Of a DNA stretch of 64,000 bases, positions 58,348-64,000 are shown one piece after another. The stretch spans positions 1 to 64,000 of the forward strand of contig JBKHII010000009.1 in the NCBI GenBank assembly GCA_046538735.1, given 5' to 3'. The notes below the pieces were generated by a model. That model had not been told where the DNA came from. It did no database searches and saw nothing but the letters and a program-made list of their open reading frames with translations. A program made the translations under genes and the position numbers. Origin of the DNA: SLST01 sp046538735. GTDB taxonomy: Bacteria; Spirochaetota; Spirochaetia; DSM-27196; SLST01. Position 1 is the first letter of the stretch. Each line of letters begins with the position of its first letter.

Positions 58348-58854
58348 ATGGAAGGCGTCGTCCTCGTCGTGATGGCTGTCGTCGTAGCTGTCCTGATCTA
58401 CACGCTCGTCCGCCTGGGGCGAAACGACTACAGTTTCCTCGCGAACCGCATGGCAGACAAGACGCGGCACGATCTCGAGGTGCTGAGACCGTGCCCCTTG
58501 TGCGGAACGATGCTGAGACGGGGAGAAACCGTTCACAGCGTCGTATTCTCGGGCGCCGCGCATTCCGAGTCAATCGACCCGGCGAAGGCGGGCGAGTACC
58601 CCGCCGCTCGCACGGCAACCGGAGGAGGAGGAGGGAACGGACGAGCGCGCGGCAGCGCGACGGACGACTACCTCGCGCACATGTTCGGTTGCCGATACTG
58701 CTACCCCGCGAATCCGGAACACCCGCGCACCTGCCCGGTGTGCTCGCAGGAGATTCCGGCGGACGGCTACGTCATCGCGCGGATGTTCGAGAAACCGGGG
58801 CGAAAGCACGTACACGTGCTCGGCTGCACCGAGTGCCGTACCCGGCGACGGTAG
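58348..58854 (+). CDS. Membrane-anchored cysteine-pair (zinc-ribbon-like) protein
   Basis: 168 residues. One N-terminal membrane helix (VVLVVMAVVVAVLIYTLV), then four Cys pairs: CPLC, CRYC, CPVC and CTEC, which could bind two zinc ions. A Gly-rich linker separates the first pair from the rest. No catalytic motif. Divergent from rsmI and starting from a leaderless-type promoter. Function unknown. Confidence 0.68.
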   Translation: MEGVVLVVMAVVVAVLIYTLVRLGRNDYSFLANRMADKTRHDLEVLRPCPLCGTMLRRGETVHSVVFSGAAHSESIDPAKAGEYPAARTATGGGGGNGRARGSATDDYLAHMFGCRYCYPANPEHPRTCPVCSQEIPADGYVIARMFEKPGRKHVHVLGCTECRTRRR

Positions 58855-58916
58855 ATCGGCTCGGACGGCGTAACAGCACGGGCCGTGTTGGAACATACAC
58901 TCAGTAGGAGGAGCAT

Positions 58917-59813
58917 ATGAAGCAGCTCGCAGCGTTGACGGCGGTCCTGATGATTGCGACAGCCGCGTTTGCCACCGGTCAGCGGGAGAGCGGCGACTTC
59001 GCCTACGGGGATATCGAGAGTCTTCTCGTGGAGGGCGAGACGTTCAATGTGGAGGTGATCGCCACCTCCGCGGACCGCGTCTCGATGGAGGTGGAGAACT
59101 ATCCGGACGACTGGACCGTGTACCACAGCGCGAGCGGAACGGCGGTGCGGGTCTGGGTCGAACGTGACTTCTCACTCTTCTCCGCGCCCCACAGAGGTCG
59201 ATTGGTGTTCCGCGTCCCGGCCTCGACCGAGCTCACGGTGGACAATTCAACCGGCGATGTCGCCGTCACGGGACTCTCGGGAGGCGTGCTGGAGCTCGAG
59301 ACCTCAACCGGCTCGATCGCACTGGACGGCCTCTCCGGCGACGTCCGAGCCAACTCGACCACAGGCTCGATCGACATTCGCACGTGTGACGGCACGCTCC
59401 TTGCGGAGTCCACGACGGGCTCGATCCGGGTCGTCGGGTTCACGGGGGAGGTGGACTCGCAATCGACGACCGGCGAGCAGCGGCTGGAGGAGATCGACGG
59501 TGATATCCGGGCGCGCTCCACGACGGGCACGATTCAACTCCGTGACACCGAAGGTCGCCTCTCGATCGATACCTCCACCGGGGTTCAGCTCGGACGCGAG
59601 GTCACGCTGACGGGCGACAGCTCGTTCAGCGCGTCTACGGGAAGCATCGAGATCGATCTCACGAACGAACTGGATCGGCTCGAGTTCGATCTGACCTCCA
59701 CAACGGGTTCGCTGCAGGTGGGGAACGATCGGAGCCAGCGGCGGCTGTTCCTCGGCGGGACCGGCATCACGGTGACGGCGTCCACGAGCACGGGATCGCA
59801 ACGATTCTTCTGA
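58917..59813 (+). CDS. Exported beta-solenoid protein (DUF4097-like)
   Basis: 298 residues. Signal peptide MKQLAALTAVLMIATAAFA, then about ten turns of a ~20-residue repeat built on S-T-G-S/D-hydrophobic (VDNSTGDVAV, LETSTGSIAL, ANSTTGSIDI, AESTTGSIRV, LTSTTGSLQV ...). This is the DUF4097 pattern of stacked beta turns. GGAGGAG six bases before ATG. Probably a periplasmic or surface protein; no enzymatic residues recognised. Confidence 0.8.
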   Translation: MKQLAALTAVLMIATAAFATGQRESGDFAYGDIESLLVEGETFNVEVIATSADRVSMEVENYPDDWTVYHSASGTAVRVWVERDFSLFSAPHRGRLVFRVPASTELTVDNSTGDVAVTGLSGGVLELETSTGSIALDGLSGDVRANSTTGSIDIRTCDGTLLAESTTGSIRVVGFTGEVDSQSTTGEQRLEEIDGDIRARSTTGTIQLRDTEGRLSIDTSTGVQLGREVTLTGDSSFSASTGSIEIDLTNELDRLEFDLTSTTGSLQVGNDRSQRRLFLGGTGITVTASTSTGSQRFF

Positions 59814-59820
59814 GTCGATC

Positions 59821-59849
59821 CTGACTCCGCGCGACCCGGATGCTATACT
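59821..59849 (+). promoter_or_regulatory. Promoter of the 279-aa orphan
   Basis: CTGACT (59821-59826), 17-base spacer, TATACT (59844-59849), ending 10 bases before ATG 59860, so the leader is only a few bases. Confidence 0.55.
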
Positions 59850-59859
59850 CTCGCGAAGA

Positions 59860-60699
59860 ATGGCCGTAGTCCCTATCACCGTGGATCTGAGCAGCTCGAA
59901 CCCCGAAACCAACCGATTCGAGCGTCACAGCTACATCAACCTCGTGAACGTGGTTCATGCGGAGCTGCAGCTCATCGAACGCATGATCGAAGCACCCGGA
60001 TCGCTCCGGAGCGCGATCCATCTCGCAGAGACGGCGAGTCGCGCGTTCAAGGAGCCGCGAACAGCGCATCGGCACGTCGCCGAGCTCGTCCGATTCGGCG
60101 ACCTCGTGGAGGCGGATCTGGCGTCCGTCCTGAACGAAGCCGGCGACGCTGCCACGTCAAGCGACGTGAAGGAGGCGTGCGCGATCCTCGCGGACGCGCT
60201 TCCGGACGCACATCTGCGCGTCCACGAAGTCCTCGCGCGCCATGACGTTCCACGTCCGCGCGTGACGTGGCGGTCTGCGGATCTCGCGCACGAGATCGAT
60301 TCGCTCGGAGCGGCGATCACGGTCCTGACGGACAACGACTCGGTCGAGGCTCCCGCCGGCCTGGGGCGCGCGATCCGGTCGATCGCGCGTACCCGGGAAT
60401 CGACGACTCGTGTCCAGGAGATCGTGATCCACGAGACGGACGCGCTCGAACTAGCGATTCGCGGGACCACGGCTCCCGGCTACTTCGCCCCGCTCGGTCG
60501 CGGCTTGCGGCCGAGCGAGCTCCGCGAGGTGCTGGAGGAACGTGGAGAACCCCTTCGGGGAACGCTTCTGCTCGCGTACTACACGCTGCCGGACGGGCGA
60601 GCCGAGATCGTGACGGACGATCGGGAGCAGGCGTCGGCATCGCCCTTCACGCTCAATGCCCGACTCTCCCGGACGGTTCCGGTTCCGGAATCCGACTGA
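59860..60699 (+). CDS. Soluble helical protein, unknown function
   Basis: 279 residues, acidic. The first ~200 residues are predicted mostly helical (YINLVNVVHAELQLIERMIE, AIHLAETASRAFKEPRTAHR), the last ~80 mixed (RGTLLLAYYTLPDGRAEIVT). No signal peptide or membrane helix, no recognised motif. The helical part recalls four-helix phosphotransfer or sensor bundles but that is only an impression. Confidence 0.62.
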   Translation: MAVVPITVDLSSSNPETNRFERHSYINLVNVVHAELQLIERMIEAPGSLRSAIHLAETASRAFKEPRTAHRHVAELVRFGDLVEADLASVLNEAGDAATSSDVKEACAILADALPDAHLRVHEVLARHDVPRPRVTWRSADLAHEIDSLGAAITVLTDNDSVEAPAGLGRAIRSIARTRESTTRVQEIVIHETDALELAIRGTTAPGYFAPLGRGLRPSELREVLEERGEPLRGTLLLAYYTLPDGRAEIVTDDREQASASPFTLNARLSRTVPVPESD

Positions 60700-60724
60700 C
60701 AGATCGGCGTTCAGCCTCTATAAT
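60696..60724 (+). promoter_or_regulatory. Promoter of the GPH transporter gene
   Basis: CTGACA (60696-60701), 17-base spacer, perfect TATAAT (60719-60724); leader with GGAGGA before ATG 60745. The -35 overlaps the preceding stop codon. Confidence 0.65.
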
Positions 60725-60744
60725 CCGGGGAACCGGAGGAACTG

Positions 60745-62142
60745 ATGCAAACAGCTCATGCGGCTCAGCTCGCGGATCGCCCGGATCGCTTGCCCCTCGG
60801 GACCAAGCTCGGATTCGGCGTTGGCGACCTTGGGGGAAACCTCTTCTTCACGGTGATGGGCTTCTACCTCATCAACTACCTCACCGACTCGTTCGGACTC
60901 GCCGCGGCCGCGGCAGGTACGGCGGTCGCGATCGGAAAGGTGTGGGACGCGGTCACCGATCCGGCTGTGGGGTACCTCTCGGACCGAACGCGCACTCGCT
61001 GGGGTCGCCGGAGGCCGTACATGGCGGTGGGCGCGGTCTTCCTCTTTCTCTTCATGATCGCGATGTTCGCCGACCCCGGAATCGCGTCGAACCGGGGGAG
61101 GTTCGCCTATGCGCTCGTTGTCTACTGTCTCCTCAACACGGCGTACACCCTCGTGAACATCCCGTACGGATCGCTGACTCCCGAGCTCACGAGCGATTTT
61201 GACGAGCGAACCACGCTCAACGGATTCAGGATGTCGTTCGCGGTTGTGGGTACGCTGATCGGCGCGGGAACGATGCTGCCGCTCGTGGACCTCCTCGGAG
61301 GAGGATCCACGGCGTGGACGATCACCGGCGGCCTGATGGGGGCAATCATGGCGGCCGCAACGACGGTCACGGTGATCACGGTGAAGGAACAGCTTGGAGC
61401 GCCGCTTCGAGAGGATGACAACATTCTGAGATCGTACTTCGAGGTGCTGCGCCAGAAGTCGTTCCTCACGGTGTTGATTCCGTACGCATTGCACATGACC
61501 GGAATCGCGGTGATCCAGGCGAGCCTCATCTACTACTTCCGGTACATCTACGAAGCGGAGGAGCTCTTCGTCCTCGCGCTCCTCTGCCTGCTCGTGGCCT
61601 GCCTGCTCTTCATTCCGATCTGGGTCAGGATCTCGCGGTCCGTCGGCAAGAGGCGCGCCTACAACGTGGGCATGGCGATCTTCGCGGTGGCGGTGCTCGC
61701 GTTCTTCGTCTTCGGCGCGACGCTTCCGGTGTGGTTCGCGTTCCTGATCTTCACGTTCGCAGGCGTGGGGTACTCCACGAACTACGTGATGCCGTGGTCG
61801 CTCGTCCCGGACGCAGTCGAATACGACTTCGCGGAGAACGGACGACGACGCGAAGGCATCTTCTACGGTATGTGGACCTTCATGAGCAAGCTCGGACAGG
61901 CGTTCGGGCTTGGTTTGACCGGATGGATACTCGCCCTGTTCGGCTACATCGAACCGGGCCTCGTTGGGATCGACCCGGTCCAGCCGCAGTCTGCGATCCT
62001 GGGAATCCGGATCCTGACCGGGCCGATCCCCGCGTTCTTCTTCATCGCGGGGATCATCGTCCTCAGCTTCTATCCGATCACACGCGAGGTGTACGACCAG
62101 ATCATGCGAAAGGTCGCCGAGCGGGAGGCACAGGACGAGTAG
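60745..62142 (+). CDS. GPH-family (MelB-like) sugar:cation symporter
   Basis: 465 residues, about 12 membrane helices. The N-terminal LGFGVGDLGGNLFFTVMGFY, the cation-site helix AIGKVWDAVTDPAVGYLSDR with TRTRWGRRRPYM, and NIPYGSLTPELTSDFDERT are family signatures. Likely co-transports a glycoside or sugar with sodium or protons. No glycosidase gene is adjacent, so the substrate cannot be inferred. GGAGGA precedes ATG. Confidence 0.88.
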   Translation: MQTAHAAQLADRPDRLPLGTKLGFGVGDLGGNLFFTVMGFYLINYLTDSFGLAAAAAGTAVAIGKVWDAVTDPAVGYLSDRTRTRWGRRRPYMAVGAVFLFLFMIAMFADPGIASNRGRFAYALVVYCLLNTAYTLVNIPYGSLTPELTSDFDERTTLNGFRMSFAVVGTLIGAGTMLPLVDLLGGGSTAWTITGGLMGAIMAAATTVTVITVKEQLGAPLREDDNILRSYFEVLRQKSFLTVLIPYALHMTGIAVIQASLIYYFRYIYEAEELFVLALLCLLVACLLFIPIWVRISRSVGKRRAYNVGMAIFAVAVLAFFVFGATLPVWFAFLIFTFAGVGYSTNYVMPWSLVPDAVEYDFAENGRRREGIFYGMWTFMSKLGQAFGLGLTGWILALFGYIEPGLVGIDPVQPQSAILGIRILTGPIPAFFFIAGIIVLSFYPITREVYDQIMRKVAEREAQDE

Positions 62143-62168
62143 CGCGCGACGGTGCGAAGCGCTCGCTC

Positions 62169-62197
62169 TTGCCGCAATCCGGATGCGGTGATAGCCT
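62169..62197 (+). promoter_or_regulatory. Candidate promoter of hit-aspS
   Basis: TTGCCG (62169-62174), 17-base spacer, TAGCCT (62192-62197). The spacer holds an inverted repeat CCGCA-N7-TGCGG (62172-62188). Confidence 0.4.
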
Positions 62198-62214
62198 CCG
62201 GGGAGGGGCGCGAA

Positions 62215-62562
62215 ATGAGCGACGACACGATCTTCGACAAGATCCTTCGCAAGGAAATCCCATCGGAAGCGGTGTACGAGGACGAGATCGTCTACGCCTT
62301 TCGCGACATCGACCCGCAGGCACCCGTTCACGTTCTCGTCGTCCCCAGGAAGAAGATGGAGAGCTTCGCAGATCTCGCCGACGCTGATCCGGGCGACGTC
62401 GCTGCGTTCATGCAGGGCGTCGCGAAAGTGGCTCGGGAGCTGGGTCTGGAGAAGAACGGCTACCGGATCGTGATCAACACGGGACCGGACGCGCAGCAAT
62501 CGGTTCAGTACATCCACGCTCATATCATTGGCGGGCGGAAGTTGAGCTGGCCGCCCGGTTGA
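62215..62562 (+). CDS. HIT-family (HinT-like) nucleotide-binding protein
   Basis: 115 residues, HinT-like phosphoramidase. Early signature IFDKILRKEIPSEAVYEDEI, C-terminal GRKLSWPPG typical of HinT. In the HxHxH triad the first His is replaced: SVQYIHAHIIGGR keeps the middle (nucleophile) and last His and has Tyr in the first place. ATG 62215 has GGGGAGGGG upstream, better than an upstream in-frame start. Followed 49 bases later by aspS. Confidence 0.9.
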   Translation: MSDDTIFDKILRKEIPSEAVYEDEIVYAFRDIDPQAPVHVLVVPRKKMESFADLADADPGDVAAFMQGVAKVARELGLEKNGYRIVINTGPDAQQSVQYIHAHIIGGRKLSWPPG

Positions 62563-62611
62563 TCGGCCGGGATTTCTCGCGAATCCGAACAACGAACGAA
62601 AGACAGGAACC

Positions 62612-64000
62612 ATGGAACAACACAAACGAACGGTGACCTGCGGCGAGCTACGCGCGGCAGACGCAGGCAGGCAGGTAGTCCTCAACGGCTGGGTCCATCG
62701 CAACCGTGACCACGGCGGCGTCCACTTCATCAACCTCCGTGACCGGTACGGCATCACGCAGGTCGTCATCGACGAGGGTGCTCCCGACGAGCTGAAACAG
62801 ACGGCGGCCGGTCTGAAGTTCGAGTACGTGGTCGCGATCGAAGGCACGGTACGAGCGCGGCCGACCGAGATGGTGAATCCGAATATGCCCACCGGCGAGA
62901 TAGAGGTCGTAGCCGGCGCGGTGCACGTACTCACGCGATCGGAGACTCCGCCGTTCATGGTGGACGAGCGATCGGACGCCCGCGAAGAGCTTCGCCTGAC
63001 CTACCGCTACGTGGATCTGCGCTCGTTCAACATGCAGCGCAATATCAAGCTCCGCCACGATGTGACGTTTCGCGTACGCGAGTTCCTCCACGGAAAAGGC
63101 TTTTACGAGATCGAGACGCCCACAATGATCCGGTCCACTCCGGAGGGCGCACGCGACTTCCTCGTACCGAGCCGCGTGCACCGCGGGAGCTTCTACGCAC
63201 TGCCACAGTCGCCGCAGCTCTACAAGCAGTTGCTCATGGTCGGCGGATTCGATCGCTACTTCCAGATCGCTCATTGTTTCCGCGACGAGGACGCGCGCGG
63301 CGATCGGCAGCCTGAGCACACTCAGATCGACGTGGAAATGAGCTTCGTGAGCAAGGACGACGTGTTTGCGCTCGTGGAAGGCATGCTCGCGCACGTCTTC
63401 CGCAACACGATCGGGCGGGAGCTCGCCGTGCCCTTCGCTCGTCTTCCGTACGACGAGGCGATGAACCGCTTCGGGTCGGACAAGCCCGACCTCAGATTCG
63501 GACTGGAGCTGCAGGACTTCGCACCGCTCGCGAGCACGTCCGACTTCAAGGTCTTCCGGAGCGTGGTCGAGTCGGGCGGCAGCGTGAAGGCGCTCGTGGT
63601 GCCTGGAGCCGCCGAATACAGCAGGAAACAGATCGACGACCTGGAGGACGTCGCGAGAACGTACGGTGCCAAAGGGCTCGCCTGGATGAAGGTGACGCCG
63701 GACGGCCTGGACGGCGGCATCTCCAAGTTCTTCGCTTCGAAGGCGCAGGAGGTCCGAACCGCCGTGGGCGCGACCGAAGGCGACCTGCTGCTCTTCGTCG
63801 CGGACCGGTGGAAGACCGCGTGCACGGCGCTCGGCGCGGTGCGACTCCGGGTCGGGCGCGACCTGGAGCTCTTCGATCCGAGTGAGTTCAGCTTCGTGTG
63901 GATCGTCGATTTTCCCCTCTTCGAATGGGACGACGAGCACGAGAAGTGGGAAGCGTCGCACCACATGTTCACGATGCCGCAGGAGCGCTTCCTGACGACG
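62612..64000 (+). CDS. aspS: Aspartyl-tRNA synthetase (N-terminal 463 codons; runs off the window)
   Basis: Charges tRNA-Asp. OB-fold anticodon domain at the start (LNGWVHRNRDHGGVHFINLR), class II motif 1 (FLHGKGFYEIETPTM), motif 2 (FRDEDARGDRQPEHTQIDVE), the flipping-loop-type ALPQSPQLYKQLLM and the bacterial GAD insert (from ~290). The frame is still open at base 64000; bacterial AspRS has ~590 residues. The usual HHPFTMP near the end reads HHMFTMP. AGGAA precedes ATG. Confidence 0.95.
   Translation, partial: MEQHKRTVTCGELRAADAGRQVVLNGWVHRNRDHGGVHFINLRDRYGITQVVIDEGAPDELKQTAAGLKFEYVVAIEGTVRARPTEMVNPNMPTGEIEVVAGAVHVLTRSETPPFMVDERSDAREELRLTYRYVDLRSFNMQRNIKLRHDVTFRVREFLHGKGFYEIETPTMIRSTPEGARDFLVPSRVHRGSFYALPQSPQLYKQLLMVGGFDRYFQIAHCFRDEDARGDRQPEHTQIDVEMSFVSKDDVFALVEGMLAHVFRNTIGRELAVPFARLPYDEAMNRFGSDKPDLRFGLELQDFAPLASTSDFKVFRSVVESGGSVKALVVPGAAEYSRKQIDDLEDVARTYGAKGLAWMKVTPDGLDGGISKFFASKAQEVRTAVGATEGDLLLFVADRWKTACTALGAVRLRVGRDLELFDPSEFSFVWIVDFPLFEWDDEHEKWEASHHMFTMPQERFLTT

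Noticed and set aside
60718..62958. 746-residue minus-strand frame opposite the transporter
   Set aside because: Low-complexity His/Arg/Glu composition and exact mirror of a membrane-protein gene.
1..64000. CRISPR arrays, transposases, integrases, att sites, toxin-antitoxin pairs
   Set aside because: Looked for direct repeat arrays, DDE/tyrosine recombinase motifs and short paired genes; none was convincing.

Overview
The window reads as a stretch of core chromosome from a high-GC, motile, diderm bacterium, most likely a member of the Spirochaetota (Spirochaetales-type). The support is indirect. It comes from an FlgM-type anti-sigma factor beside rsmI, a UVR-motif protein, an archaeal-type UMP kinase, an HDOD/ATPase protein and several hypothetical proteins of a spirochaete kind, together with LolA, LspA and beta-barrel genes that require an outer membrane. 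Almost every base is coding. I see no insertion sequence, prophage, CRISPR array, rRNA or plasmid function.

Layout. 0-10.3 kb: ferredoxin, a small membrane protein, a diverged PLP-fold protein, a UvrD/PcrA helicase, rimO, a RodZ-like protein, lolA and a UVR-motif protein (mostly minus strand), then archaeal-type pyrH and a repeat-rich lipoprotein. 10.3-15.7 kb: a PAS histidine kinase, tRNA-Leu(CAA), an aldo/keto reductase, a small ankyrin protein, a broken HD hydrolase and an HD-GYP phosphodiesterase. 15.7-18.6 kb: proline operon proC-proA-proB. 18.6-24.7 kb: beta-barrel protein, an alpha-oxoamine synthase (SPT/KBL-like), a GNAT-NUDIX fusion, rhodanese, nucleoside hydrolase and a glycerol-1-phosphate dehydrogenase homologue. 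24.7-30 kb: fatty-acid synthesis fabD-fabG-fabF with fabH on the other strand. 30-39.3 kb: a four-gene, translationally coupled operon moxR / DUF58 / transglutaminase-TPR / propeller sensor kinase. 39.4-45.5 kb: addB-addA recombination nuclease/helicase. 45.5-50.3 kb: small genes, tRNA-Ala(GGC) followed closely by a 556-aa orphan, and nif3-lspA-membrane protein. 50.4-57.5 kb: Lon-like protease, HDOD protein, glutaredoxin, OsmC, TrmH-type methyltransferase, a degenerate iron-ADH homologue and flgM. 57.5-64 kb: rsmI, a cysteine-rich membrane protein, a beta-solenoid DUF4097-like protein, an orphan, a GPH-family transporter, a HIT protein and the first 463 codons of aspS.

The most unusual features are in regulation and in degenerate proteins. 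About ten transcription-unit heads have a TANNNT-like -10 hexamer ending 6-8 bases before the start codon and no Shine-Dalgarno sequence, the signature of leaderless mRNAs; other genes keep strong GGAGG sites. Two unrelated genes (pyrH and the GNAT-NUDIX fusion) share an inverted repeat GCCCGGA-N4-TCCGGGC placed in the spacer between -35 and -10. An iron-ADH homologue downstream of flgM has lost its NAD-loop and metal-binding residues. An HD hydrolase carries what looks like a deletion between short direct repeats. No clearly new defence or mobile system is visible.
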